Source: Panulirus ornatus (Eukaryota > Arthropoda > Malacostraca > Decapoda > Palinuridae). Taken from it: a stretch of DNA of 64,000 nucleotides. How positions within the stretch are numbered: position 1 is the first letter of the stretch; every line of letters starts with the position of its first letter. The notes beneath the pieces were generated by a model. It saw only the letters and a list, made by a program, of their open reading frames with translations. It did not search any database and was not told the DNA's origin. The stretch covers positions 17,783,741-17,847,740 of the forward strand of contig NC_092279.1 of assembly GCF_036320965.1 (NCBI RefSeq), read 5' to 3'. Shown in pieces: positions 35,326 to 47,939 of this stretch. Both the position numbers and the translations under genes were made by a program.

Positions 35326-35490
35326 TCTCTTCTACAGATATTACTTTGGTTTTTGCTCCGGAGAGCTGGCTGCCTGTGGTACCCCCACCACCACTAGCTA
35401 GACCACACGATACTCAGCAAGCTGCTGCGTCTCCTTGCTGCGTCTCATGATGATCACTGTGGGGCCGTTGGCAACTCCTGCTTTGAGAGA
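35326..35490 (+). pseudogene. LINE-A polyprotein C-terminal remnant, copy 1
   Basis: Conceptual reading gives FYRYYFGFCSGELAAC, then in another frame PPPPLARPHDTQQAAAS, then SHDDHCGAVGNS in a third. These match the order of residues in the intact-frame copy at 39933-40130, so at least two frameshifts have occurred. This is the region near the carboxyl end of a non-LTR retrotransposon polyprotein, before the usual FFPxTxxLWNSLP-type ending, which is not preserved here. Confidence 0.65.
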
Positions 35491-35867
35491 TGAGGCAACA
35501 AGTTCTGCTGTGCTGTGAGTTTACGACTAACTCATCGAGCGTTGAGTCACAGACAGATTCAACCTCAGTGTACCGGGGAGTTCCAAACAGTTCAACCCTC
35601 CAAGTGCCAAATACACGGCGGAGTACGAGACCCAGTGAGGACAAGATCCCTCGAAGACCCCTACGGCAAAGATTCACATGCATCCAAGTGGAAGCAACAC
35701 GTGAGGGAGGGACGAAGTACCAGACCCAGTACGTGATGAGGTGCGGGGTGGAAGATTCCTCGGCGCCCCTGTGTACACCAACACTTCCACAACCTGGAAG
35801 GAATACCCAGTCCTAGAACCTGATGGGGGAAACCCGGTAGCACCCCTTAGGGTCACTATCGGTAGCC

Positions 35868-35870
<3 letters not shown>
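35491..35870. other. Unassigned sequence
   Basis: No recognisable gene or repeat. Several overlapping open frames of 60-110 codons on both strands are not supported by any motif. Confidence 0.4.

Positions 35871-35906
<36 letters not shown>
35871..35906. repeat. (CA)n microsatellite
   Basis: About 17 perfect CA units. Confidence 0.95.
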
Positions 35907-35907
<1 letters not shown>

Positions 35908-38410
35908 AGGTTACGACGATACTATGATCCTTTATTACAAAACCCTGTAAAGAAAAATGGTACGCTCTCAGTTATACAAAAGGGGATTAGTTACTGAGCC
36001 TGACTGCCGTGGGTCATTCTGAGCCTCACAAAAGAGTGTAGCGAGGAGGCGCGTCGCCGACAAGTGTCACAGGATCGTTAAAGCCGCGGCGGTGCCTCCT
36101 TCATGCAGTCATCAGTATCACATATCCTCTCAACAAGGACACGTCGAGGTGGATCAAGGAAGCCAGTACCACAGGGGCCACGAGGCAATCTTGAGATTTG
36201 CAAGATGATATAACACGTTACGAGAGCGGTGCCATTAAGCCGGTGGCAACAGGGGACTACAAGGGACAGCCAGCCTTACGGCTTTGCCGCAACAAGGCAC
36301 ATATTCCCGTCCCACGACGCCACATGGTGCGACGCCACGTACCGTGTCTCGCAACATATTATACGCCTTGGTTGTAATACGACGAGAACCTGAGGTGCTG
36401 GTCGCACCCTCGCTTGGCTTCGCTGCCAACCGTCTTGTTTTCTGTCCGACTCGGAGCTAAGGAAGAGTTATGGACAGCCACCTGACTAAGGGGATGGTCC
36501 AGTAAAGACGGACATGGCTGGCGAACAAGAGGGAACTGTCAGCTGTTAGAAGTGAGACGGTCGGTCGACGAACAGATCGTCTGGTGATGCAAGAGATGGT
36601 CAGATAAAGACAAGAACAGTCAACTGATGACAGGACCACGACTCAGCTGATGGAGGGGACAGACGGCTGACGAAGGGGACTGTCAATAGTAAGTAATGGA
36701 TACTGACGAAGAGGAGAGCCTGATGATGATGATGATGATGATGAGGAGGAGGAGGAGGAGAAGAACGATGGAAAAGACGAAAGAAGACTTCCTCTACCCT
36801 CCACACCCACAGTGGGTTGAGTCTTATGAACATACCAGGCTGTGTACTTACCATCCCCATAATGTATTCATTTCTGTAGTATGCTACTACACAATGCTAC
36901 CCCGGAAGGCATTTGGTGTAAGGTACACTCGCTCGTCCTCAGTAGAGTACACTTGTCTTTATACGACACCTCATTTGTAAGCTACTCAATCATTTATACC
37001 ACAATAACTTCCGTATACTCAACAGCCATGGCCAAATATACTTAACGTTCCTGCACACCGGTACCCCATCACTCGCTACATTATGTATACATCCGTCCAG
37101 CTCATCAAGCAACTGCACCACACACACACACACACACACAAACACAAACACACTGGAACCCAAGACTGGCGTCCTGGAAGGCTGGGTGCTGGAGGTCGTT
37201 GCCTGGAGGAAGGTGTGGAGGACTGGGCGTAACGCGAGACATCTGTGTAGTTTCTGAGAGTAACCAGACCGCCAGTCTCAAGATGGCAAGTGTTTCAAAA
37301 CAGGACTCAAGCCAGTCTCCGGACGACCAGGTCTTAGAATCAAGATTTTTGCCAGTTCAAGATGCTGCGTCTTCCAGTCAGCCCAACATTCTAAGCCAGG
37401 CTGAAGACATCCAGGCTTCCAAACTGAAATTCCAGCCAAACTAAAATTGTTCAATTCTCAATCCCAATCAGCCAATTAAAAAATGTCCAATTTTAACAGC
37501 CTACCATTCCAGCCAATTTGGAAATGTCCAACGTTCCAGCCAGTTGGAAAGTCTTTTTTGTTCTTTTAATCCTCCGGCCCAAGATTCCATCCAGCCTGAG
37601 GATACCCTCTCAAGCAAAGGTGTGTGACTGACCTTTAAGCAACATGCGTAGTATCGTCCCTGACCAACCAGCTGACCTTTTTGTACCCTGCATCATCATC
37701 CCCCCACCCCACCCACCCCAACATCTCAGCCCCCCCCCCCCCAACCCTCCCTCAAAAACACACAAAAACACGCACAGTATTTCATGATTTATGTAAAAAC
37801 CGGTTTGAAGTCCAAGGACAAGGAAACGCTTAGAAAAATGACAAGAAGTATGACACTAGACCATAGTCATCCCTCATGTAGAGCTGTTCAACGAAAGGGA
37901 AAAAAAAATGTAAACTACATCTGAAATGAGGAAGAAGGTGCTGGCCACTGTGAATAATGGCGAATGAAAGGGAATGTGGTAAATGAAGAAACGCAAATGA
38001 AGAAAAAAAATAATGGTTGAATTTGAAAAGCAACCATTTGCAAGTTTAATGTGGCGTGTCTCCGTCCATCCGTTCTTATCACTTATCATCATCATCAGGT
38101 TCACTACTGAAAGCTGTGCAACACTGTCCAACGAATCTACACTACATACACCCTTGACAAACCTGGCTTCACTTCGCCCTCGACCCTTACAGGTTTTCAA
38201 GTTCAAACGCACCTTCCCTGCTGACCTACGGTCGCGCTCCTGACTGTAGGGGGAAATAAAGAACAACAGAAGCAGGAACCACACGATATGTCTCTTCCCT
38301 CCGACGGAAGAGCCATACGAAGTTGTTGAGCTATGTGGTCGACGAAGATTAAAAGCAGGCACGCCGCGAATTCAGCGCTTCCTCCGCGTATTAAGAGAAA
38401 TGACTGGATT

Positions 38411-38414
<4 letters not shown>
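35907..38414. other. Unassigned sequence
   Basis: This contains short (GAT)/(GAG) triplet runs at 36721-36765, a degenerate GACAG/CTGATG repeat at about 36450-36690, a (CA) run at 37118-37140, a C10 run near 37730 and loosely repeated CCAGCCAATT blocks at 37420-37550. No gene is recognised. Confidence 0.45.
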
Positions 38415-38474
<60 letters not shown>

Positions 38475-38666
38475 AAAATAAACCATACTAGGTGTGCTTT
38501 ATGGGGCCGTAATGTCTACCTATCCATCACTGGCAGTAACGGACTATGTGAGCTCTCACTTCCCTATCTATGCGTCTTCCGGTAGCACGCGTCACACGAC
38601 CTCCTCCTCCTCCGCTGAACTCAAAAGCTACGAATCCTCACAACACAGATCATCTACGGCTGACGC

Positions 38667-38727
<61 letters not shown>
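38415..38727. repeat. (CT)n and (TA)n microsatellites
   Basis: (CT)n at 38415-38471 and (TA)n at 38673-38727 lie about 200 bp apart. Confidence 0.95.
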
Positions 38728-38730
<3 letters not shown>

Positions 38731-39932
38731 CTTCTAGCCAGACTTTCTCGCTCATGTATTCAGAGTGAATTGCACCACTCGCCTCATTACCATCCCCACA
38801 GTCCACTACCACATACACCCGCCCACCATAACGATCCCTGACGACGTGTTGCTATGAGGGAAGAGCGATACGCTGGGTCGTCACGATTACCCAATCAACG
38901 ATCCAACGTCTGCCTGCGTGGCGTGTTACCATAGCGAGCCAACTCTGTTACAACAACACTCGACCCTTCACTGTGTCATTACCTCCGGCAACCGCCGGTA
39001 TAAATACCAATCAAGAGCCACCGCTGCTGCTGGTGGTGGTATAGGTGGGTTGTGACAGCTTAGGTCGGCGGCAGCCGCTCCTGCTAGCGACGGTGATGAG
39101 ATAGTGCGCGAGGCTGCAGGAGGAAGAAGGTAGTGAAGGTGATGGTGTGAGAGAGGTGCGGTGAGGGAACCTCATTTGACCCATACCAACCCGGCCGTCC
39201 TCCAGCAACTCGGCCGAAATACGAGACCTTCAGCAGCAGCCTCATCCATCAACCAAGGGACTCCTCCGAAAACCCTCCTGGGGAAGTACACGCCGAAGGA
39301 TAATTAAACTAACGTCAGTACCCTACCTTGCTACGGTGGGGGGTTTCTGGCCTCCGTCAGGTGATGGATAATGACCTGGATGCAGGACATCCGTGCGGGG
39401 TTGGAACGTAAGCCCTGGAAGTAGTAGTAGAAGACGCTACGATGTTCCTAGTCCAAGGGCCAGGCCCAGGAAGCATCATGAACCGGAGGGCTAACAAACA
39501 CAGTGCAATGTGACCAGTGAGACGAGAGGATAGTCCGGGGGTTACCGAGGGACAGCCCTCCCCCCAGTAAATGTAGGACCCACGCCTGCACCTTCACAAA
39601 ACTCACTTGCCCGGCACCTACAATCAGACCAGGTGATTGATGACCACCTAAACCAGGCCGAGTGATTGATGACCACCTACCCTCCACCTACAGGGTGGCT
39701 GGGATCGTTCCCCTGAGGCCCCTGGCATTGTGACACTCCCAACTTCAGGTCTCTTAACTGACTTAGGGTAAGATGTATCTTCCTGTTTTCAATGACTCAT
39801 CCAAACAAGTGTATGCAAAAATCTTTCCTCTCGTATTACTACTACTAATACCACTACCTCCCACCTCATTTACAAGACCAATGTCAGTAGTATTCACCCG
39901 CTGGCCCTACGCCACAATGTTGGTTCACTCTC
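38728..39932. other. Unassigned sequence with a TATA-like site
   Basis: TATAAATA at 38999-39006 within CGCCGGTATAAATACC is followed by GCTGCTGCTGGTGGTGG. No initiator or coding frame is convincing. A (TAGTAG) run lies near 39422. Confidence 0.3.
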
Positions 39933-40130
39933 GCTTTTCTAACAGGTATTACTTTGGTTTTTGCTCCCTAGAGCTGGCTGCTTCTGTGCCCCCATCACCA
40001 CTACCCAGACCATACAATACTCGGCAAGCTGCTGCGTCGCATGATTACTGTGTGGCCGTTGGAAACTTAAGAGTGGGCCGTTTTGACACCTGTTTCTTTC
40101 CCTACACCTCAAAGTTTTGGAAGTAAGTAC
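39933..40130 (+). pseudogene. LINE-A polyprotein C-terminal remnant, copy 2
   Basis: One open frame reads NRYYFGFCSLELAASVPPSP, LPRPYNTRQAAASHDYCVAV, GNLRVGRFDTCFFPYTSKFW and then stops after one more residue. The spacing of GFCSxEL, NTRQAAASHDY, VxNxRxGRFD and FFPYT-x3-W is typical of the last 60 residues of non-LTR retrotransposon polyproteins. The usual NSLP continuation is lost. Everything upstream of the FGFCS region is missing or unrecognisable, so this is a 5'-truncated dead copy. Confidence 0.7.
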
Positions 40131-42482
40131 ATCCCCTCTTATATCTTTCTTAATAACTATGAGCTAACGCAATCATGAATACTTTCTCGTCTCTTTTCTT
40201 TTTACCCTTTCATTAACCTCTCTATATTTCAACCAAGCCCCGGCCTTGATGTGGACGTTTGTCCTGCGACTGAAGCCTCCTACGAAAAAAAAAGAAAAAA
40301 AAAATCACCGACATTAAACAAGACTTTCCTCACTGGCCTCGAAGTTTCCAGTCTTCCCCGCCATATCTTCTTCCAGAGACACAACACAAGATGATCGATC
40401 TCTCCAACAACAGACCTAAAGAAATAAAAATCCTAAATCTTTCCTTCGTCTCAGACTCTCCTGAGTCGGCTCACATTTCGCCTTGAATATCTACCAACAG
40501 GTCGAATGTCTCATAATTCTTCTGAAGCTATCTGTGTCCCTAAACCTGCTATAATTTCCGCGGATCCTGAGGGCCAAACTAGATGAATCAATTCGTGAGA
40601 GTCGACGAGTCAAGGTTTCCGAATGGTGAACTTTAATTATAAACTTCAAAGATTTCTTTTTCTTTTTTGATGGAGGGGAGGGGAATGGGAGGGGGGGGGG
40701 GTTGAAGAAAAACGAGTTAAGGCTCAAACTTACAAGACAACACATAGCGTTATCGACCATTAAGGCATCCTTGACAAATCATTTTCTGTGACACTCGAGT
40801 GGCAACAATGATCGACCTCCACAATTTTCGAATCCATAAATTTACTCAACAAATTGTATGAGACAAGATAAAAGTATTCATCCGTTCAAACTCAATATCA
40901 ACAATTAGCGTCTAGAGTTAAAACTATTATAATACAAATTATAAAAACGAAGTCAAATCAGCATGACTTGTCGTCTCTCGTCACGGTAGAGATGTGATCT
41001 ACGAACGTCTTCAACTTTCACTGAACACCACAAACGTTGACCGTGTTTCCTGCTCCTCCTTCAGGTACTTACGTACAACACTTGACCGTGCAGTATCGGG
41101 ACAGTGTGACTTCCACTTCACGCTGACGGCGAATCCAACAGCACTAGCAAACACCGCCTCACTCCACCGCCGACACCAGCTCTGCCACCAACCTGTGCAG
41201 TATGGTATAAGCCAGCATCGACTTCAACTCTCACCAACAACAGGCGCATCTGGTGTAACACCAACACTCCAAAACCGATGGTGACAATTACAACAACACT
41301 ACCACCCTCCTAGCAACAAGAAGTAGCGAGAGGCGCCCCCCAGCATTCGGTCTGCCACAGAAGCCAGACGAGGTAGCAAGCCTAGCTCACACATCGGGTC
41401 GGCCGCTCTGCATCGGTTGATAACGCGACGCCGTTGGTCCGGTCTCCACCTCAATTGTCATGTTGACCGATCACTCGACTCCCCACCGATCAAGACAATC
41501 AATTGGGTAAGGATTATCCGGAAAAAAAATACAGTGAAATTCAGTTTTGACAAAGAATCGACGTCATAATTTTGTTGTGACTGTACATTATGTCTTGCAA
41601 GCGCCATCATCATATATACTTTCCCAAGCGTACACTTACTCAAAACCAAGAACTTACCTAAGGTAAACAAAAACACTGAAAACAAAACAACTTAAATGAC
41701 TAGTAATTTTGAGAGGCAGAGGTAATGTTTTGTAGGTTAAACATATATACTCGACAGCTAAATTTACGACGAATTTCGTAACCGTGTAACATGCGAGGTA
41801 ACTGGGTAATGCGATACTGGGAAGTCATCATCACTCAGGATAACCCGAGGTAAGACGACTAAGGACAAATCAGGCCGAGTTCACGACCAACGTCAGAAAA
41901 CGAGACCCCTTAAATAATGGCGCCGCGTTGGCTCACATCACCACATCGACCAAAGACTTTATTCTTTTCTTATACATACGTCCCACGTGAAGCATAATTC
42001 ACCACGAGAGGTACTCTAATTTCAAAATTATACTTCAAACCACCATGAACAAAATATCATATTGTACAATGAGAAAAAAAATAAATAAATAAGAACTTCG
42101 AACCAACATCCAAGACGGCACGAAATAAAGCCGATGATTCGTCACGCAATAATCCACTTCTCTAGCACTGCATTTCGCTCGTCTAGAAAATGAGATATGA
42201 CACACACACACCAACACACACACACACACATACATTAATTAACATTAAGATGATGAAAATTTACATATGCTACCACATGGGGAAGTGAACGTATTTACGA
42301 GGAAGAATTAGTAATAGGGTGATACGAGCGTCGACCCTCCCTCACTTGACAGACCACCGCCGGCCATCATCAGCTGTGCCTGGCATCTGCTGCTCCCCTG
42401 GTGAAAGTCAACACCCCTTTTACTCCACCACTATCAACTACCCTCCCCACCTCCTTCCTCTTCAACACCCCTCTGCAGGTGT

Positions 42483-42483
<1 letters not shown>
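40131..42483. other. Unassigned sequence
   Basis: Mostly AT-rich unique sequence with A runs (40285-40305) and a G10 run near 40692. No gene or recognisable element. Confidence 0.5.
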
Positions 42484-42517
<34 letters not shown>

Positions 42518-42720
42518 AAGTGAGGGAACTAATCCATGTTTACCTTAACTGAGTACGTCGGTACGACCCTTGACCTATTGCCTTTTTTTTTTTTTCTTTA
42601 CCTAACCTGTCGTGTCAAGAGTCTCTGCCATCATACTCAGGTATCGTACTGTCATCCTCGAGGTTCGGAGCGTCTTGTTCATGAGGTTCGGAGCGTCTTG
42701 TTCACGAGGGTTCGGTACAA
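42484..42720 (+). repeat. (GT)n and GTCGT-family copy
   Basis: (GT)n at 42484-42516. From 42553, GTCGGTACGACCCTTGACCT, a T12 run, then GCCATCATACTCAGGTATCG and TACTGTCATCCTCGAGG follow the family layout. GAGGTTCGGAGCGTCTTGTTCA-C/T is duplicated at the end. Confidence 0.6.
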
Positions 42721-43096
42721 CAGCAGCAATGTAACAATGTTATATTAGACATGATTATACCTACAGTCATATATATACACACACTGCTACTGAGCGTAGC
42801 GCTGCATTACGTTGCCAGGTTCCCTTTGGGGGGGGGGGGGGGGGATGGCCCTGACGGTATATCACGACTCTTTCATGAGATAATTGTGAATTAAATGAAC
42901 AAATACACACAACCGAATCACCGTAAGACACTGCAGTACACTCAAAATTCTGCCGTTTGGGTAATGCACGTAAAATACTGAAATGTAATTTCAAGATGAA
43001 TATACGAAACACATTACCTTCCGAGTGTTAACGCCACGTGGAAGGGAGAGGAAGGGGTTAGAAACTTTCCTGGGCGAGAGACAATAGTGTTGCAGG

Positions 43097-43099
<3 letters not shown>
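42721..43099. other. Unassigned, with a G16 run
   Basis: A homopolymer of about 16 G lies at 42828-42844. No gene is recognised. Confidence 0.5.

Positions 43100-43165
<66 letters not shown>
43100..43165. repeat. (GA)n microsatellite
   Basis: About 33 perfect GA units, followed by an (AGC) run at 43179-43190. Confidence 0.95.
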
Positions 43166-43167
<2 letters not shown>

Positions 43168-43445
43168 TATTCCACTTTCAGCAGCAGCAGCAGGAAGTAG
43201 CGAGCAAAGCTACCAGGACCCGAGGCAGACGTAGGGGAGGAAGGGCGAGAGTCATGACTGTCGCCCTGCGTCAGGAAGGTACGCTACGCTACAATCACAC
43301 CCCCGCACTCCCACCCTACCCCCCCTCCTACCCTTCCCCCCCCCTCTTCCTCCAGTACTGCTACTTCCGGCTGGCCAGGCTATCACGTGTGTTCCGTACC
43401 TACCAGTACCGTCCTCCACGTAACATACTGCCACAATCTCCATCC

Positions 43446-43447
<2 letters not shown>

Positions 43448-43533
<86 letters not shown>

Positions 43534-43556
43534 ACAAGCAACACCAAGTATAAGAG

Positions 43557-43587
<31 letters not shown>
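43448..43587. repeat. (GA)n-(GT)n-spacer-(CA)n compound array
   Basis: (GA)n at 43448-43506 joins (GT)n at 43507-43532. After a 26-bp spacer comes (CA)n at 43559-43587, complementary to the GT tract. Open frames on both strands here are artefacts. Confidence 0.95.
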
Positions 43588-43591
<4 letters not shown>

Positions 43592-44204
43592 CGGACGGAA
43601 GGTAAGGTTCACAGAGATCGGAAGGTGAGGGATCTGAAAGGTCATCTCCCACACAGATGACAGAGCTGTATAAAAAAAAAAATCAGAATTCCCGATAAAC
43701 AGGATATCCAAAATTCCTGAACTGTCACTTTCATTCTGTGTGTGAGACGATGGCAGACATGATTATTATAAGGTATTTACCACCCAAAGCTCCCACCTTT
43801 GACCTCATCTAACCTCGTTTGTGCTGCATGTGACCTCTAATCACGATAAAACTGTCTTATCAATGCTGGGGGGGGGGGGGGGTTCAATGTTCTGTCCGCC
43901 CACTACTCTCTCATTTTCTACTTTCTGAACGTCGAGTTCATTGTACATTTGTTCTCATCCTGTGGGCGGTGGCACCACAGACGATATACAGCATACAAGA
44001 AAAGGAAATCCAGGAACATGGACGCAATGACTGAATAACATAACGAATAATTACATGGCGAGCGAACTACTTACTTACAGAGAGGGAAAGTTAGATTCTT
44101 TGTCACGCATCTTAGGTAAGATGTCACTATGGATGGATGGAATGTTTACAAAATTCTTGTCAACGTATAAACGTTGGAACTGTCCCTGAATCACGTTAGG
44201 GGTA

Positions 44205-44206
<2 letters not shown>
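43588..44206. other. Unassigned sequence
   Basis: A G14 run lies near 43868-43882. No gene is recognised. Confidence 0.5.
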
Positions 44207-44298
<92 letters not shown>

Positions 44299-44323
44299 TA
44301 ATAATAATAATGAAAATAATAAA

Positions 44324-44371
<48 letters not shown>
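44207..44371. repeat. (AAT)n microsatellite
   Basis: About 160 bp of AAT/ATA triplets with a few interruptions (TGATAA near 44250, ATAATATA near 44297, TGAAAATAATAAAA near 44312). Confidence 0.95.
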
Positions 44372-44372
<1 letters not shown>

Positions 44373-44739
44373 CTAATGGATGTTTCTCTTGCCTTCTCTA
44401 AACTGATTAAGCAAACTTGCTTATTGCAACTACGTGGATTGAGGATGACTAGGCTACTGCATACCAAGCTGGGATGTGCAGACTAGGATAGGTGGCGGTA
44501 AACCATGCTGTACTCCGTCATTTCCTTATGCGTTACATCAGTAAATGACAAGTCGCTTGTTCAGACTATCACCTGTCAGAGATTAAGACGAGACGGAGCA
44601 GTTCAAGGTGAGGTTCGGGCAAGCGACCCGATCGTATGTATGATTCATCCGCGTATACAGCTCCCCACCTGGGAAATATCACATGGTCTGTACGAGATAG
44701 TAACAAGTGGCTTCCCGTGGATGTTTTGTTGTCGGGTTT

Positions 44740-44750
<11 letters not shown>

Positions 44751-44815
<65 letters not shown>

Positions 44816-44993
44816 GGCCTTGTTCAGATCCGCTAAACAGCCTTGACTCTGCCGGTGGTTGCTGCCTATCTGTACAATAACAGGTGAAGTGCGCTCATAT
44901 GATAAACAGTTACGTGTATATTGCTGATTGGGCGGATATGACGTTATACTTTTTCCTTTTTTTTTGCATATATGCTGTGCGCACTCATAAGTG

Positions 44994-45026
<33 letters not shown>
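44751..45026. repeat. (CT)n and (GT)n microsatellites
   Basis: (CT)n at 44751-44813 and (GT)n at 44996-45026, with unique sequence between. Confidence 0.95.
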
Positions 45027-45029
<3 letters not shown>

Positions 45030-45214
45030 CGTGGGGCCCTATCTTTTGAATCTATTCCACTATCATACAACTTTGCATGTACTATTTCTTCGTTAAGTCT
45101 ATCCCATTCGTCTTCTACTATCAGAGTACTCCCTATACCTTTTTATTTGTAACCGAGTGTAAAGTACTCGCTGTGTTAATGTTAAGACTCGCACACAAGG
45201 GCGTATAAGAACAA

Positions 45215-45360
45215 GAGCACACATGTACGTGGTGTAGTGGTTAAACTTACTGACGATAAGTTGGGCCCCCATGTGTTCGAATCCTGGAAATGACAGTCGG
45301 CCCACAAAACACAATGTCACTACCTAGGGGCTAGTCGATAAATACGTATCTAGCTTAAGC

Positions 45361-45365
<5 letters not shown>
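45215..45365 (+). mobile_element. tRNA-derived SINE-C
   Basis: TGGTGTAGTGGTT at about 45230-45242 fits a polymerase III A box, and GTGTTCGAATCC at 45273-45284 fits the B box, with spacing as in tRNA genes. CAGTCGGCCCAC and TAGGGGCTAGTCGATAAAT follow as the non-tRNA body, and a (TA)n array forms the 3' end. There is no acceptor-stem complementarity, so it is a SINE and not a working tRNA gene. Confidence 0.65.

Positions 45366-45420
<55 letters not shown>
45366..45420. repeat. (TA)n microsatellite at the SINE-C 3' end
   Basis: About 27 TA units lie between SINE-C and dispersed repeat E. Confidence 0.95.
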
Positions 45421-45424
<4 letters not shown>

Positions 45425-45500
45425 GCATGGTACATATATACAAGGTTAAGAGAAGGGGCAACACAAGTATAAAAAAAAATTCTCTCCCCGTAACACACAC
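45421..45500. repeat. Dispersed repeat E, copy 1
   Basis: GGTACATATATACAAGGTTA, GAGAAGGGGCAACACAAGTA and CTCTCCCCGTAACAC match the copies at 50331-50413 and 56064-56118. Confidence 0.65.
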
Positions 45501-45744
45501 ACACGTCAGTCAGAGGACCTAACATGAAATCAAACAATAAACTTGTCACGCAGCCTTACACGAAGGGTCGTACGCAGGGACGTCTTGCATGTGTCGGGTA
45601 AAACAACTTCGTGCAAATGGTGTTGGTCCGTGTCCGCTTCAGTTCCGCGCGTCCGTGCGCGTTAGTGCGTATACTCGTTATTTCCACTGGTCCCTAACCC
45701 TAGCCAACGATCCTAAATGTAGAACAATACATAATGATTCAGCA

Positions 45745-45905
45745 TGAAGTTACGTAAGGCCTTTTGGTGTGACGGCTTGGACCTTTAAGAGGTCAGGTGA
45801 AGAGGGAAGGTCATCATATCCAAGGGTCGCACTGGCATACTCAAGGGCTGGCTGTATCGTCGCGCTCAAGGGCCGCACCCTCGACATCAAGGGAAAGGCA
45901 AAGGC
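45745..45905 (+). repeat. GTCGT palindromic repeat family, copy
   Basis: GGACCTTTAAGAGGTCAGGT, AAGGTCATCATATCCAAGGG and TCGCACTGGCATACTCAAGG followed by CGTCGCGCTCAAGGGCCGCA show the right arm and about three diverged 21-bp units. The region 45906-46169 is AT-rich and unassigned. Confidence 0.65.
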
Positions 45906-46169
45906 GGAGAAACTGTTCCACGTTCATTTAATGGAAAAAATTGGGGGAAAAAATATTCCGCAACACTTTTAGGCTTAAGTTTTGCCTATATCAAAAACTG
46001 TTCATGTCATTTTGTTTTCTAATTCTAATTGTGTAATCGCCAAACCATTTATGAAAAAAACAGACGATTCTAACCTGAAACCGCATACAAACTTTAAATT
46101 CTATATTCACATAAGAGATAATCCGATACTCTGGAAAGATGCATTGGTGTTGTGGTCGTCACGTCATAT

Positions 46170-46460
46170 GTGACACATGTTGCTGGTAGAACTGGTCCGC
46201 TGCCAGACGTGTGACACACTCTGCTGGTCGGACTGGTTAGTTGCCAGATGTGTGACACATGTTTCTGGGTGGACTGGTCCGCTGCCAGACGCACGACACA
46301 TGCTGCTAGCCGGACTGGTTCGCTGCCAAACGTTTGACACAAGCTACTGTTCGGACTGGATTGCTGCCAGACGTTTGACTTACGGTGCTGGTCGGACTGC
46401 TCCGCCGCCAGACGTATTACACACGTTGCTGGTCGAACTGGTTCGCTTTCAGAGTATCTC
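46170..46460. repeat. 41-bp minisatellite, about 7 copies
   Basis: GCTGGTCGGACTGGTCCGCT followed by GCCAGACGTGTGACACA repeats with an exact 41-base period and moderate divergence. The open frames on both strands follow from the repeat. The 46461-47027 interval has nothing recognisable beyond T and A runs. Confidence 0.9.
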
Positions 46461-47027
46461 AGAACTTACTGGCATACATCACTGTCCGTAAAAAAAAATA
46501 ATAAATAAATAACGATGCATTCTTTAATCAACGGCCGACACTCATCTACTCGTACGTGTTGCACACTTAGTAATATCCAGACAATTACATGTTGAGCGAT
46601 ATCGAGACAAGTGACTTTTTGTGTTACCTAACAGGTCTGGCGAGGAATACCTGCACTTATAACGGTCGCCAGGGATCCCACATTCAGCACTTCTAGGAAC
46701 ACCGAGCCACCAGCTCACTCACACTGGTTCTGTCGATCGAAAACTAATTACGCTTATGTTTCAGGTTACCGACAGGCGATAGCGATTAAGCGTTAAAAAA
46801 CTATGAATATTTGACATTCCGCCACTAACAACATTCGAGTTTGGGAAAGGCAGGAGAAGGGTACGAATTGTGTTGCTGGCTGTATTTTGCTTTTCCTTTT
46901 TTTTTTTTTCTTTTTTTACAAATCAGTCAAGAAACTACTACGGACGAGGGGGCACGGCTATAAGGCGTGCGGGCTACGTCAGGAAATGCCACGACCAGAG
47001 AAACAGGATGACGCGGGAAGACTATAT

Positions 47028-47047
47028 GCGCGCGCGCGCGCGCGCGC
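47028..47047. repeat. (GC)n tract
   Basis: Twenty alternating G and C bases, unusual in this AT-array-rich window and a classical left-handed DNA candidate. Confidence 0.9.
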
Positions 47048-47278
47048 CAAAATAACATGGGGAAAAACTAGGCTTTGTAAGGTAAGGCCACAGCCTATGA
47101 TTTCTGTCTTGAGATTCACCTGCTGGTTTTTACGTACGTTCGGGTTAAGAGATTGTGATGAATAATATTAAGAAATGGTCTGGTATATTTCGAAGGGTAT
47201 TTTATTTTATTTTTTTTTCAAAGTGAGTGTGGTGACCCTGAGAGAAGGGACACACGTTCTATTGGGACGGCCCAAACC

Positions 47279-47386
47279 TAACTCCCAACCTCGTATTCTG
47301 GACTCCCAACCTCGTATTCTGGACTCCCAACCCCGTATCCTGGACTCCCAACCCCGTATCCTGGACTCCCAACCTCGTATCCTGGT
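47279..47386. repeat. 21-bp minisatellite, 5 copies
   Basis: ACTCCCAACCTCGTATTCTG-G and its CCCGTATCC variant repeat five times with a 21-base period. Confidence 0.95.
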
Positions 47387-47465
47387 ACCAACATAATAAC
47401 AACTTCGTTTATTGTCAAGGAAAATGGGAGACGGTACGAGCTTGGGTGTTAGAGCGTGAACTTTG

Positions 47466-47785
47466 ACATGACTTTTACGGCCAAACCATCATACTCAAGG
47501 GTCGTATGGTCGTGCTCAAGGGTCGTACCGTCGTGCTCAAGGGTCGTACCGTCGTGCTCAAGGGTCGTACCGTCGTGCTCCAGGGTCGTACCGTCGTGCT
47601 CAAGGGTCGCACCGTCGTGCTCAAGGGTCGTACCATCGTGCTCAAGGGTCGTAATATGCTCAAGGGTCGTAACGACATGCTCAAGGGTCGTACCGTCGTG
47701 CTCAAGGGTCGTACCGTCGTGCTCAAGGGTCGTACCGTCATGCTCAAGGGTCGTACCGTCGTCCTCAAGGGATGTATCGCTGTGC
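47466..47785 (+). repeat. GTCGT family, longest 21-bp array (about 13 units)
   Basis: After CCAAACCATCATACTCAAGG come about 13 near-identical units GGTCGTACCGTCGTGCTCAA-G with single-base variants (GCACC, ATCGTG, CTCCAGG) and two shortened units near 47650-47685. As 21 is a multiple of three, forward frames (VLKGRTV) and reverse frames (TTLEHDG) stay open over 100 codons. These are not evidence for a protein. Confidence 0.95.
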
Positions 47786-47939
47786 ATGGACAGTGCACAC
47801 AATTTCCCTCCCATTTACCGACGGTTTACAGTGTAAATCATCATTTAAACCACATCTGACATCACCTCATCAGAAGTAGCGTTTAAAGGGCTTACCACTA
47901 CGAGCACGACGCTACCTCAACCCTCGGGTAACGAAGGAA

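Noticed and set aside
36235..36429. 64-codon minus-strand frame starting MAAKPSEGATSTSGSRRITT
   Set aside because: Plausible composition but short, unrecognised, and lacking any splice or promoter support.
45231..45300. A functional tRNA gene
   Set aside because: A and B boxes are present, but the stems do not pair as a tRNA and the sequence continues into a SINE body.
47456..47859. Frames of 107-126 codons with VLKGRTV, CSRVVPS or TTLEHDG repeats
   Set aside because: They are the 21-bp GTCGT array read in several frames on both strands.
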